Shown: in pieces, positions 28,591 through 36,267 of the stretch | Layout of the letters: every line of letters starts with the position of its first letter | Numbering within the stretch: the first letter of the stretch is position 1 | Source: Skermania piniformis | GTDB taxonomy: Bacteria > Actinomycetota > Actinomycetes > Mycobacteriales > Mycobacteriaceae | Reading direction: 5' to 3' | DNA: 64,000 nucleotides | Assembly (NCBI RefSeq): GCF_019285775.1 | Contig: NZ_CP079105.1 | Coordinates: forward strand, 1,922,001-1,986,000 | The notes under the pieces: generated by a model | What the model was told of the DNA's origin: nothing | The model's database searches: none | What the model saw: the letters and a program-made list of their open reading frames with translations, nothing else | Program-made: the position numbers and the translations under genes

Positions 28591-29015
28591 GTAGCGAAGA
28601 ATGGCCATCGGTGGAGGGTCCGGTCTTCCACAATGTGTTCGATTTCGTCTCCAATTACCTGGCCGAAGTGTATCGGCGGCAGGTCACCGACGTCAGCGAC
28701 CGCGTGTGGTGCCCGCAATGGTGGGAGCACCCGGAAGCCTGGGCCCGGTTCACCGCGCTCTGGCAGGCGTGGGAGGCGGCGCGGGTCGGCTCGGCCGACG
28801 ACATGAGCAGGTGGTGGCTCGGGCATGCCGACAACCACATGAAAGTGCTGCTCGACGTGCAGGGACCGTTCGTCTACTGCAGCGTGCGCGACGGGCACCG
28901 CCCGACGCTGGGGCCGCTACCGATCGAGGAGCCGCGAACCGTGGACGAGGTCGACGCCTTGCGGCAGGACGAAGCCGGATCACCCAGCTCGAACGGTCGT
29001 CCGCCGGGGAACTGA
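28587..29015 (+). CDS. DUF4913 family protein
   Basis: A 142-residue soluble protein. The diagnostic core is WCPQWWEHPEAWARFTALWQ followed by WEAARV, then MSRWWLGHADNHMKVLL and GPFVYC, a Trp/His-rich pattern known from actinobacterial mobile-element and conjugation loci under the name DUF4913. Its biochemical role is unknown. It overlaps the coupling-ATPase stop (ATGA), so it belongs to the same unit and may be a substrate adaptor or a cargo. It faces a convergent gene 37 bases later. Confidence 0.8.
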   Translation: MSSEEWPSVEGPVFHNVFDFVSNYLAEVYRRQVTDVSDRVWCPQWWEHPEAWARFTALWQAWEAARVGSADDMSRWWLGHADNHMKVLLDVQGPFVYCSVRDGHRPTLGPLPIEEPRTVDEVDALRQDEAGSPSSNGRPPGN

Positions 29016-29052
29016 GCCGCGCGGAGCGGGAGAGCCGGTGGCTCGCGCAGGG

Positions 29053-29742
29053 TCAGCGATAGAGGCCGCGACCGAGACCGAGGTCGAGGGCTTTGCGAGC
29101 CACGTGCGCCTGGGGTAGTGGGACCGCGGCGAGCGCCAGCTTCGGAGCTACCTTCATCGCCTCGGCGACCGGCCTCGCCTGGCCGATGTCGGCGAGCATG
29201 CGGCCTTTGACGACCTCTTTGCCGAGGCCGGCCTTCTCCAAACCGGCCTTGAGCGCGGCGCGGCGCTCCGGCGAGTCGTGCGATATCGCCTTGGCTGCCG
29301 ACTCGCCGACGGTCTTGCTCATGGTTTTTCCGGCGGCCTTCTCGGGGGCGGCGGCCAGAGTAGCTGCCTTTTCCAACCCCAACGATTTCTCTGTTGTCTT
29401 GTCCAGCCCCAGCGTCTTGGCGGCACCGACGGTCTTGCCCAGCGCGAGCTTCTCCGCTTCGGTCTTCGCCAGCGTCTGCCCGGGCGCCTTGATCGTCGCG
29501 GTGTTCTGCGTGATCATCTTGGCCAGCTGTGCATTGCGCGGATCCATCGCCTTCACCGCACGCAGCTCGCGCAGCTTGGCGTCCTTGACCTGTTTCTGCC
29601 GGGCGCTCAACACCCGGGCCCGGGCTTCGGCTTCCTTTTGACCACGCTCGCGGGCGCGCATCGCGACCAGCCCGGCGATCTCGAGCATTGCGCGCGTCAT
29701 CGCTGCCGCTTCGCGGCCCATGTCGTCGAGTTCGCCAGCCAA
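29053..29742 (-). CDS. Uncharacterised Ala/Lys-rich soluble protein convergent with the secretion block
   Basis: A 229-residue basic protein without membrane helices. The first 60 residues are Arg/Glu-rich and likely helical (MRARERGQKEAEARARVL). A middle region repeats short Lys/Thr/Leu/Ala motifs (LALGKTVGAAKTLGLDKTTE). The end is more hydrophobic and closes GLGRGLYR. The TTG start is supported by GAGGAG six bases upstream. It is divergent in direction but adjacent to the coupling ATPase and DUF4913 genes, so it may belong to the system, for example as a secreted substrate; that is inference. No known family was recognised. Confidence 0.55.
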   Translation of the reverse strand: MAGELDDMGREAAAMTRAMLEIAGLVAMRARERGQKEAEARARVLSARQKQVKDAKLRELRAVKAMDPRNAQLAKMITQNTATIKAPGQTLAKTEAEKLALGKTVGAAKTLGLDKTTEKSLGLEKAATLAAAPEKAAGKTMSKTVGESAAKAISHDSPERRAALKAGLEKAGLGKEVVKGRMLADIGQARPVAEAMKVAPKLALAAVPLPQAHVARKALDLGLGRGLYR

Positions 29743-29775
29743 GATTCGCTCCTCATCTGTCCGCGTCGGCGGTGT

Positions 29776-29809
29776 CGGTCGGGTCAGGGACGGTCGGTCG
29801 GATCAGGGA
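29776..29809. repeat. 15-bp near-identical direct repeat upstream of the convergent gene
   Basis: GGTCGGGTCAGGGAC (29776-29790) and GGTCGGATCAGGGAC (29795-29809) differ at one base and are spaced 19 bases apart, 34-67 bases before the TTG start at 29742. Such phased repeats can be regulator sites, but chance duplication is possible. The remainder of the 200-base gap up to the cyclophilin stop shows a GGCCGG/CCGGCC hairpin and nothing else clear. Confidence 0.35.
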
Positions 29810-29942
29810 CTGCGCACGCCGATGTGGCCGGGCCTCGATCCGGCCAGCTTAGCCGGATGCCTCACGAATCGGCCGACTTGGTTCGGGATTGTTGTTTTCG
29901 TGGCGCGGTGTGCCGGCTTCGCGCCGCCGGTCGATCCCCGGC

Positions 29943-30839
29943 TCAATTGTCCAGCCGCGCGCCCTGGATGATGACGTTCGCCGCCGGCTTGCCGTCCCCG
30001 CTGGTGTCGCCGTCGGCCAGGCCGGCCGCGGCCACCTTGTCCAGAGTCGCGAGCCCGGTGTCGTCGATCGTGCCGAACACGGTGTAGTCCGGCTTCAGCG
30101 GCGAGTCCCCGTAGACCAGGAAGAACTGACTGCCGTTGGTTCCCGGTCCGGCATTGGCCATCGCGATCAGGCCCCGCTTGTAATTGGCCGGGCGGCCGGC
30201 TTCGGCGCTGGTGGGATCGACTTGATCGGTCGGGTACTCGTTCGCGAATTGGTAGCCCGGCCCGCCCGTTCCGGTACCGGTGGGGTCGCCGCACTGCAGC
30301 ACCTTGATGCCCTGGGTGGTCAGTCGATGGCACGGGGTGTTGTCGAAGTAGCCCTGGGCGGCCAGGCTGACAAAGCTGCTCACGGTGCACGGCGCGTGCG
30401 CATTGTCCAGGTTCACCCCGATCGGACCCTGTGAGGTGGTGATGCTCATGCTCACCGTCGCCGGGCTGGTACCCACCGGATCGGTCCGCGGCGGCGTGAC
30501 CGGGCGAGCCGACGGCTGTTGCGGGGTCGGCGGATAGGCGCACGTGACGCTGGCCGGCCGCGGATTGGGCGCCGGCAGATCGGCCGGCGCGTCCGGCTCG
30601 GGCGAGGTGGTACTGGTCGTGGCGTCGGCGGCGGCAGCATCGTCGTCGTCGCGGTTGTAGAGATAGACGCCGACGATCCCCCCGCCGACCAGGACGACCG
30701 CGAGAACGGCACCGGCGACGGTGAGCACGCGGCGTCGCTGCGCCCGCTGTGCCCGCCGTTCGAGTTGCCGCTCGAGCTTGCGCTTCGCCGCTTCTCGGCG
30801 CTGTTCGTTCGATGGCACTGGCGGTGTTCCTCCTTGCAT
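29943..30839 (-). CDS. ppiB: Membrane-anchored peptidyl-prolyl cis-trans isomerase (cyclophilin type)
   Basis: Speeds proline isomerisation in exported proteins. The 298-residue protein has a basic N-terminus (EAAKRKLERQLERRA), one membrane helix, a Thr/Pro-rich linker, then a cyclophilin domain with FVSLAAQGYFDNTPCHRL, GTGGPGYQFANEYPTD and MANAGPGTNGSQFF. It corresponds to M. tuberculosis Rv2582, which also lies next to rel and hisS. The frame runs further upstream, but the ATG at 30839 matches the homologue's start and has GGGGGAA before it. The glyoxalase-like gene found next to it in M. tuberculosis is absent here. Confidence 0.92.
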   Translation of the reverse strand: MQGGTPPVPSNEQRREAAKRKLERQLERRAQRAQRRRVLTVAGAVLAVVLVGGGIVGVYLYNRDDDDAAAADATTSTTSPEPDAPADLPAPNPRPASVTCAYPPTPQQPSARPVTPPRTDPVGTSPATVSMSITTSQGPIGVNLDNAHAPCTVSSFVSLAAQGYFDNTPCHRLTTQGIKVLQCGDPTGTGTGGPGYQFANEYPTDQVDPTSAEAGRPANYKRGLIAMANAGPGTNGSQFFLVYGDSPLKPDYTVFGTIDDTGLATLDKVAAAGLADGDTSGDGKPAANVIIQGARLDN

Positions 30840-30899
30840 CGTTCCCCCGGCGGTCAGAGAGTTTGCCATTGCTGCGGCGGGTGTGGCTGACTGGTCCCT

Positions 30900-32195
30900 G
30901 TGTCGAAGCCGACCATCTTTTCCGCACCGAAGGGGATTCCGGACTATGTGCCCCCTGGATCGGGTGGGTTCGTCGTCGTTCGCGACGGTTTGATCACCGC
31001 CGCACGCCGTGCCGGTTATGCCCATATCGAGCTACCGGTATTCGAGGAGACCGGCCTGTTCGCGCGGGGCGTCGGCGAATCCACCGACGTGGTCAGCAAG
31101 GAGATGTACACGTTCGCCGACCGAGGCGGACGGAGCGTGACGCTGCGACCGGAAGGCACGGCCGGGGTGATGCGCGCGGTGATCGAGCACGGGCTGGACC
31201 GAGGCGCCCTCCCGGTGAAACTCTGCTACAGCGGGCCGTTCTTCCGGTACGAGCGGCCACAAGCCGGCCGGTATCGCCAGCTCCAGCAGGTGGGGATCGA
31301 GGCGATCGGGGTAGACGACCCGGCGTTGGACGCGGAGGTGATCGCGGTCGCCGACGCCGGATTCCGTGGTCTCGGCCTGACCGGTTTCCGGCTCGAGCTC
31401 ACCTCGTTGGGCGATGCGACCTGCCGGCCGCATTATCGGGAACTACTGCAGGAATACCTGCTCGGTCTGCCGTTGGACGAGCCGACCCGGGAACGCGCGC
31501 GGATCAATCCGTTGCGCGTGCTCGACGACAAACGGCCGGAGCTCCGCGCGTTGGTCGCGGACGCGCCGCTGATGATAAACCACCTGTCCGACTCTGCCCG
31601 GGCGCATTTCGACGAGGTGTTGTCCCACCTCGATGCGCTGGGGGTTGCCTATACGGTGAATCCGCGGTTGGTCCGCGGCCTGGATTACTACACCAAGACC
31701 ACCTTCGAGTTCGTGCACGACGGACTGGGCGCCCAGTCGGGTATCGGGGGTGGTGGCCGCTACGACGGTTTGATGGCTCAGCTCGGTGGTGCGTCGCTGT
31801 CCGGCATCGGGTTCGGACTGGGGGTGGATCGGACGTTGCTGGCGTTGACGGCCGAGGGAGTGGATCTTGCCGGCCCCGGCGGCTGCGATGTGTTCGGAGT
31901 GCCACTGGGTGACGCCGCGAAAGCCCGATTGGTGGCGATTGCCGGGCAGCTGCGTGCCGCCGGGCTGCGGGTCGACCTCGCTTACGGGGGGCGGGGTGTG
32001 AAGGGGGCGATGAAGGCGGCCGATCGTTCGGGCGCTCGGTATGCGCTGGTCCTCGGCGATCGGGATTTGGCGGAGGGGACGATCGGCTGTAAACACTTGG
32101 AAACCGGGGAGCAATGGTCGATCCCGCTTGCCGACGTGGTCGGTGAGTTGAGTGCAAAGCTGGATGAGGGTGGAGCCGATGTTCGAATCCGGTGA
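30900..32195 (+). CDS. hisS: Histidyl-tRNA synthetase
   Basis: Charges tRNA-His in the cytoplasm. The 431-residue class II enzyme has motif 1 near the N-terminus, motif 2 in [16 protein letters not shown], the histidine-binding [11 protein letters not shown] and GGGGRYDGL segments, motif 3 in [10 protein letters not shown] and a C-terminal anticodon-binding domain. It is divergent from ppiB, with only 60 bases between their start codons. The GTG start has no ribosome-binding site. Confidence 0.97.
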   Translation: MSKPTIFSAPKGIPDYVPPGSGGFVVVRDGLITAARRAGYAHIELPVFEETGLFARGVGESTDVVSKEMYTFADRGGRSVTLRPEGTAGVMRAVIEHGLDRGALPVKLCYSGPFFRYERPQAGRYRQLQQVGIEAIGVDDPALDAEVIAVADAGFRGLGLTGFRLELTSLGDATCRPHYRELLQEYLLGLPLDEPTRERARINPLRVLDDKRPELRALVADAPLMINHLSDSARAHFDEVLSHLDALGVAYTVNPRLVRGLDYYTKTTFEFVHDGLGAQSGIGGGGRYDGLMAQLGGASLSGIGFGLGVDRTLLALTAEGVDLAGPGGCDVFGVPLGDAAKARLVAIAGQLRAAGLRVDLAYGGRGVKGAMKAADRSGARYALVLGDRDLAEGTIGCKHLETGEQWSIPLADVVGELSAKLDEGGADVRIR

Positions 32196-32841
32196 GTCCG
32201 AGCCGGGTGGGTCACGGTCTGCCGGGCCGATCCCGCTCGATCTGGTCGATCCGGCGATCTACGCACCGAAGCTGCGCCGGGTTGCGGTACTCGCCGCGCT
32301 GGTCGGAGTCGCCGTTGCCGGACTCGCCGCGCTGTTTCTTTCCTGGCCGGTGGCGGTGCTCATCGGGTTGGTGGTCGGTGGGCCGACGGCCGGGTATGCC
32401 GTTGTCGTGGCTCGTCGGCGGATCTGGCTGTCCGGCACCGAGGTACATGCTCGGCAGTTTCTCCGAACCCGCCGGATAGATTTGGCGCGGCTGGACCGGG
32501 CCGAGCTGATCACTCATCCGGGCAGGATCGGGCGGGTGCTGCTGTCGATCGGGGCCGGACAGCGCGGTCAGATCGTGCCGTTGGCGATGTATACCGACGA
32601 GGGTGCCGGCCGGGAGCTCGATGTGCGCGCCCTGCGGGGCCTCGCCGACGGCCTCGCGCACAGCGAGCTGGCCGCCGGCGCCGCCGTGTCTTCGGTGTTG
32701 CTCCGGCAGTTGCAGGCCGAGGCGCGCGACGCGCCTCTCGGTGAACGGCCGTTGTTCCGGGCATTCCGGATGTTGCGCGACAATCCGGAAGCCGGCCACC
32801 TGACGTTGACCGATTCCGAGGTAGCGGCGCTGATCGACTGA
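32179..32841 (+). CDS. Conserved two-helix membrane protein downstream of hisS (DUF3093-like)
   Basis: A 220-residue protein with two closely spaced membrane helices (about 36-80), followed by a cytoplasmic domain containing [27 protein letters not shown]-type strands that resemble a pleckstrin-like or DUF3093-like fold. No catalytic motif is visible. The ATG at 32179 has GGTGGAG just upstream; longer starts inside hisS (32152, 32164) are less likely. It overlaps the hisS stop, so it is probably co-transcribed. Confidence 0.65.
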   Translation: MFESGESEPGGSRSAGPIPLDLVDPAIYAPKLRRVAVLAALVGVAVAGLAALFLSWPVAVLIGLVVGGPTAGYAVVVARRRIWLSGTEVHARQFLRTRRIDLARLDRAELITHPGRIGRVLLSIGAGQRGQIVPLAMYTDEGAGRELDVRALRGLADGLAHSELAAGAAVSSVLLRQLQAEARDAPLGERPLFRAFRMLRDNPEAGHLTLTDSEVAALID

Positions 32842-32871
32842 GCGCGCTGATCGATCGAGCGCTGGGCTGGG

Positions 32872-33999
32872 CTACCGAGCTGGGGGACCGGCGCCGATCA
32901 CCGGCGTGACCACCGGTCCCAGATCGCCGACGAGCTCGCTATGGTCGACCGGGTTTCGGAACACCGACGAGGCGGTATGCCGCTCGTCCCCGGCACGTGC
33001 CGGGGACGGTGCCGTCGGCGCCATCGCGGTCGCGAGCCCGCCGCGGGCGGCGGCGGTGCTGCTCGAGGCCCCCGCAACCGTCGAGGCGGGTGCGGGTGCG
33101 ACCCCCGGCGGTAGCGGTGCACCGGTCAGCGCACTGCCGGTTCCGGACGAGCCGATCGTCCCAGCCCCGCCGGTCGCCGCCGAACCGACATCCGGCAGTG
33201 CGGATCGGGCACCGAGTCCTTCGGTGGCTGTCGTCGCAGCGGGAGCGGTCGGTGGCGCTGGTTCACCGGTCGGCAGGGTCGTGCTGGGCGCCGCGGGCGG
33301 CTGTCGGGGCCCGCCGCTGCCGTCGATCGGCGCCGGCCGGCCGGCATCGAGCAGGGCCGCCGTGCCGGTGTGCAACGGCGCGGCGACGCTCCCGACGAGC
33401 TGCGCCGCAACGCCGAGCGCCTGGGGTACCTGCGGAGCCGGTGGCAGCGGGATCGGCGTCGCCAACAGGTCGAGCTGAGCGGTCTGCCCGGCCAACTCGG
33501 CCCGAGTTCGGCTCACCACCGCGATGGCGTGTCCCAGGTGCTCGGCAGCGGCGGCGAGCAGCATCGCCTGCCCCGGCGGGGTCAACGCAATCGGAGCTGC
33601 CGCGGCTGCGGTCCCGGCGAACGACTCGACGATGCCGGCCAGCTCGGCGTTTCCCCGCGCCACGATTCCGGCTGCCGCTTGTACGACCGCGCCGAGATCT
33701 TTGCTCCGCCGGCCGATCTCGTGTCCGGCGCGCTGTGCTTGGGAACCGTTCCGATGGGCCTGCTCGGCGGCGGCGCCGGACCAGTGGCCCCCCACGGCGG
33801 TCAGCGCGTCCGCGCCGGTCGTCACCGCGGCCTCGATGAGGCCGCCCGAGCGTTGCAGTGCGGTACCCGGATCCATCGTGCTCATCACCCCGGTACCGAG
33901 GACGGCCCGGAGTTCGAGGATCGGCCGGAACAGCGCATCGAGATCCAATATCGCGGGATGCGATATCGCGGTGTTGCCCGGCGCAGCGGCGCCGCTCAT
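32872..33999 (-). CDS. Putative type VII secretion substrate with WXG motif (EspB/PPE-like size)
   Basis: A 375-residue protein. Residues about 35-150 are Ala-rich and helical, with a WSG turn at 73-75 (GGHWSGAAAEQA), the WXG hairpin signature of ESX substrates. Residues about 190-375 are Pro/Ala/Gly/Thr-rich and likely disordered. It has no signal peptide. It overlaps the stop of the upstream small gene by ATGA, forming a bicistron. Its partner carries the YxxxD export signal, so the two probably form a heterodimer exported by an ESX system encoded elsewhere. No ESX core gene lies in this window. Confidence 0.7.
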   Translation of the reverse strand: MSGAAAPGNTAISHPAILDLDALFRPILELRAVLGTGVMSTMDPGTALQRSGGLIEAAVTTGADALTAVGGHWSGAAAEQAHRNGSQAQRAGHEIGRRSKDLGAVVQAAAGIVARGNAELAGIVESFAGTAAAAAPIALTPPGQAMLLAAAAEHLGHAIAVVSRTRAELAGQTAQLDLLATPIPLPPAPQVPQALGVAAQLVGSVAAPLHTGTAALLDAGRPAPIDGSGGPRQPPAAPSTTLPTGEPAPPTAPAATTATEGLGARSALPDVGSAATGGAGTIGSSGTGSALTGAPLPPGVAPAPASTVAGASSSTAAARGGLATAMAPTAPSPARAGDERHTASSVFRNPVDHSELVGDLGPVVTPVIGAGPPAR

Positions 34000-34319
34000 C
34001 GCCGACCGACCTGCTCGACTGCGGTCAGCGCAGTGCCGATTGCCGTGTCCGTCGTTCGATAGCCTGCCGCGCACGCGTGCGCCGCTGCCGCAGTTGCGGC
34101 GTAGTGCGCGGCCAGGTGCCCCACCGACAACGCATGCTCGGCCTGGACCGCCCCGAACTTGGCCAGGAAGTCGGCACCGATCGGGCCGAACACCGGTGCG
34201 AGCGCGGCGAGATGCGCTGCGAGATCGGCACCACCCGCTGCCGCGATGTGGGTAGCAGCCAGTGCTGCAGATTGCCCGTAGGCGTCGATGTCGTCCGGCA
34301 CAGCCGTCAACGCGCTCAT
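33996..34319 (-). CDS. EspC-like type VII secretion substrate with YxxxD signal
   Basis: A 107-residue, almost wholly helical, Ala-rich protein resembling the EspC/DUF2580 group of ESX-associated proteins. It contains YRTTD (Tyr87-Asp91) near the C-terminus, the YxxxD/E export signal, and no Trp-x-Gly of its own. It has no signal peptide. GGGGG precedes the ATG, and a good -10 (TATAGT) and -35 lie further upstream. It is the first gene of a two-gene unit with the WXG-containing protein. Confidence 0.72.
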   Translation of the reverse strand: MSALTAVPDDIDAYGQSAALAATHIAAAGGADLAAHLAALAPVFGPIGADFLAKFGAVQAEHALSVGHLAAHYAATAAAAHACAAGYRTTDTAIGTALTAVEQVGRR

Positions 34320-34346
34320 GCGATACCCCCCGTTGTCGCTGTGCCG

Positions 34347-34374
34347 ACTATACCGTCGCCACCCGACATGTCAC
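34347..34374 (-). promoter_or_regulatory. Promoter of the type VII substrate pair
   Basis: On the minus strand, GTGACA (complement of 34369-34374, five of six bases of the -35 consensus) is followed after 16 bases by TATAGT (complement of 34347-34352). A leader of about 20 bases with a G-rich ribosome-binding site follows. Confidence 0.6.
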
Positions 34375-34400
34375 GGCCGCCCGAGGTGGGGTGCTGCGGG

Positions 34401-35330
34401 TCAGATTCCGCCGCTGCGGGACAACGTGAGCAGGGCCAGATCGACTGTTTGCCATAGCATGTCGATCTCGATCTCGGCGGCGCCGGCGGTGGCCGGATCG
34501 GCGAGCGCTATTCCGTTCCCGAGAATCACCACGTTCGCGCCCAGGTCGGCAAACCGGAGCAGCTGTTGCGAGGCGGCATTCGTGCCGGTCAGCTGGTCCA
34601 GGCCGGCGCCGACGAAGTAGAAGCGCCAGAGTGGGCCCAGGTCGACGTCGTAGGCCGCCCGGGTTGCGTCGACGACAACCTGGCCATGTGTGGCGATCGC
34701 GTCGACGATCGTGAAGTAGTCGCCGGCGTTCTCCGGTCGGCCACCGACCGCTGCGACCGATCTGGCAAGATCGACGACCAGGTGCGCGTTGTACCCGGTC
34801 ATCGCGACGTAGCCGCCCGATTCGGTGCACTGTCGGGCCACCGCGAAATAGTGTGCCCAATGCCGTTCCGGAACTCCGCCGGTGAACTCCAGATGCACGT
34901 TGTGCAGCCAGCGGCGCAGCAGATCCAGACTGATCGCGCGGCCGTACGCCGGGTCGGCAAATGCGGCCGGATTGCGTTGCAGCGGGAGGACCGCGCGTTG
35001 CTCGACGGCGTCCAAGCCGACGGCGAACAGCCCCCGCCGGTCCTGTCGAGACGCGAGGATCGTGGCGATCCGGTCGTTGCGGGCTATCCCGTCGGTGAGT
35101 TGGTCGAGCGGGGCGCCGGACAGCGTCGTGACGTCGGACAGGGCGATGATCTCGGCGACTTCGCCCGATCGGAGCGGTGTTCCGCAGGCGGCCGACGACG
35201 TGGGCGCGGCAGCGGCGGCGGTCGGGTCGAGCAACGTTGCCGCGGCCGGGCCGACCAGCGTGGCCACGGTGATCAGCAGGGTGGTGAGCCCTCGACGGGC
35301 GGTGTCGACCGAACTTCCGGAGCGGGGCAC
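34401..35330 (-). CDS. Exported DUF5995 family protein
   Basis: A 309-residue protein with an N-terminal signal-like segment (LTTLLITVATLVGPAAATLL) and a mature region carrying LEFTGGVPERHWAHYF, VAMTGYNAHLVVDLA and LWRFYFVGAGLD, a pattern I associate with DUF5995 proteins of nocardioform actinomycetes. The conserved His and Asp residues (NAHLVVDL) hint at a hydrolase or metal-binding site, but the function is unknown. The GTG start fits a leaderless promoter: TAGGCT ends six bases before it. Confidence 0.75.
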   Translation of the reverse strand: MPRSGSSVDTARRGLTTLLITVATLVGPAAATLLDPTAAAAAPTSSAACGTPLRSGEVAEIIALSDVTTLSGAPLDQLTDGIARNDRIATILASRQDRRGLFAVGLDAVEQRAVLPLQRNPAAFADPAYGRAISLDLLRRWLHNVHLEFTGGVPERHWAHYFAVARQCTESGGYVAMTGYNAHLVVDLARSVAAVGGRPENAGDYFTIVDAIATHGQVVVDATRAAYDVDLGPLWRFYFVGAGLDQLTGTNAASQQLLRFADLGANVVILGNGIALADPATAGAAEIEIDMLWQTVDLALLTLSRSGGI

Positions 35331-35336
35331 GCGAGC

Positions 35337-35367
35337 AGCCTACGACGCGCCGAATTCGGGCTAGGTT
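35337..35367. promoter_or_regulatory. Divergent leaderless promoter pair
   Basis: On the minus strand TAGGCT (complement of 35337-35342) sits six bases before the GTG of the DUF5995 gene. On the plus strand TAGGTT (35362-35367) sits nine bases before the ATG of the NTF2-like gene. The whole divergent regulatory region is only 46 bases, so the -35 regions of each promoter overlap the other gene's core promoter. Confidence 0.5.
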
Positions 35368-35376
35368 GGTGACGCC

Positions 35377-36225
35377 ATGACTGACGATTCCCACGATATG
35401 CCCACCTCTGCCGCCACCGCGGCGGCTCTGCTGGCGTTCGTCGAGCGCTCGCCGGCTGCGGTCGCGGCGCGCGACCGGACGGCCTGGCTGACGCTGTTCG
35501 CCGACGACGCACAGGTCGCGGACCCGGTCGGGGCGCGACCGCACGTCGGGTCGACGCAGATCGGGCGCTTCTACGACACGTTCGTCGGACCCAACCAGAT
35601 CGAGTTCGAGGTCGGTCGGGATCTGGTGTGCGGGACGACGGTGATTCGCGACGTCACCTTGCACACTCGGATGTGGGGTGGCGCCGAGCTGCGGGTTCCG
35701 GCGTTTCTGCGCTACGAGCTGAGCGTCGTCGCGGGCGAACCACGATCGATCCGGCGGCTCTACGCTTACTGGGAGCTACCCGCGATGTTGGTGCAGCTCC
35801 GGGAAACCGGGCCGCGGGGCGCGCTGGCGGCAGCGGTACTCGCCCCCAATCTGCTCGGGCGGCAGGGGGTCGGCGGCGCGGTCGGTTTCGTCCGCGGCCT
35901 CGATCGGGTCGGTGGCTGGGCGAAGGCCGATGCGGCCGGCTTTGCCGGGGCCTTGCGCCGCGGAGATCCGGCCGCCGCGGCGGGCATGCTTGCCCCGGAC
36001 GCCGCGTTGTGGACAGGTGAGACGCCGGGCTCGATCGAGGACGTGGTCGCGGTCGCGCTGGGCGCCGGCTGGTCGAAGATGATCGTGGCCGGCCGGACGG
36101 TGAGCATGGCGTTGGCCGGTCCGCGTGGTCCGGCCGTCCTGCTGCTGACCTTCGGGTCCCGGCGGACCGGGATCACCGGCTGCCGGCTGTACTCCGCCAC
36201 CGGACGACCGCGGGCTGCCGACTGA
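35377..36225 (+). CDS. Tandem NTF2/SnoaL-like domain protein
   Basis: A 282-residue protein with two NTF2-like units. The first (about 15-135) has WLTLFADDAQVADPVG and the ketosteroid-isomerase-like GRFYDTFVGPNQIEF region. The second (about 185-275) has GALRRGDPAAAAGMLAPDA and ends in paired strands. Such folds host isomerases, dehydratases and polyketide cyclases acting on hydrophobic ligands; substrate and activity cannot be told. Its stop codon lies inside the first of two KstR-type operators for the next gene. The ATG start follows a TAGGTT hexamer. Confidence 0.7.
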   Translation: MTDDSHDMPTSAATAAALLAFVERSPAAVAARDRTAWLTLFADDAQVADPVGARPHVGSTQIGRFYDTFVGPNQIEFEVGRDLVCGTTVIRDVTLHTRMWGGAELRVPAFLRYELSVVAGEPRSIRRLYAYWELPAMLVQLRETGPRGALAAAVLAPNLLGRQGVGGAVGFVRGLDRVGGWAKADAAGFAGALRRGDPAAAAGMLAPDAALWTGETPGSIEDVVAVALGAGWSKMIVAGRTVSMALAGPRGPAVLLLTFGSRRTGITGCRLYSATGRPRAAD

Positions 36226-36253
36226 AACGTGTTCCAATCTAGAACAGGTTCCA
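36223..36253. promoter_or_regulatory. Tandem KstR-type operators upstream of the epimerase gene
   Basis: TGAAACGTGTTCCA (36223-36236) and TAGAACAGGTTCCA (36240-36253) both fit TNNAACNNGTTNNA, the 14-bp KstR operator consensus of mycobacteria and rhodococci, at every fixed position. Their centres are 17 bp apart, and the second abuts the -10 hexamer, so a bound repressor would block transcription. Other TetR-family regulators use similar sites, so assignment to KstR is inference. Confidence 0.55.
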
Positions 36254-36254
36254 T

Positions 36255-36267
36255 TATTCTCGGTCCA
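36255..36267 (+). promoter_or_regulatory. Leaderless promoter -10 (TATTCT) of the epimerase gene
   Basis: TATTCT at 36255-36260 fits TANNNT and ends six bases before the ATG at 36267. No ribosome-binding site is present. It directly follows the second KstR-type operator. Confidence 0.5.

Noticed and set aside
14810-29942. The secretion block as a recently inserted integrative conjugative element
   Set aside because: No integrase, excisionase, relaxase, tRNA target or direct repeats were seen at either edge, and base composition equals the surroundings.
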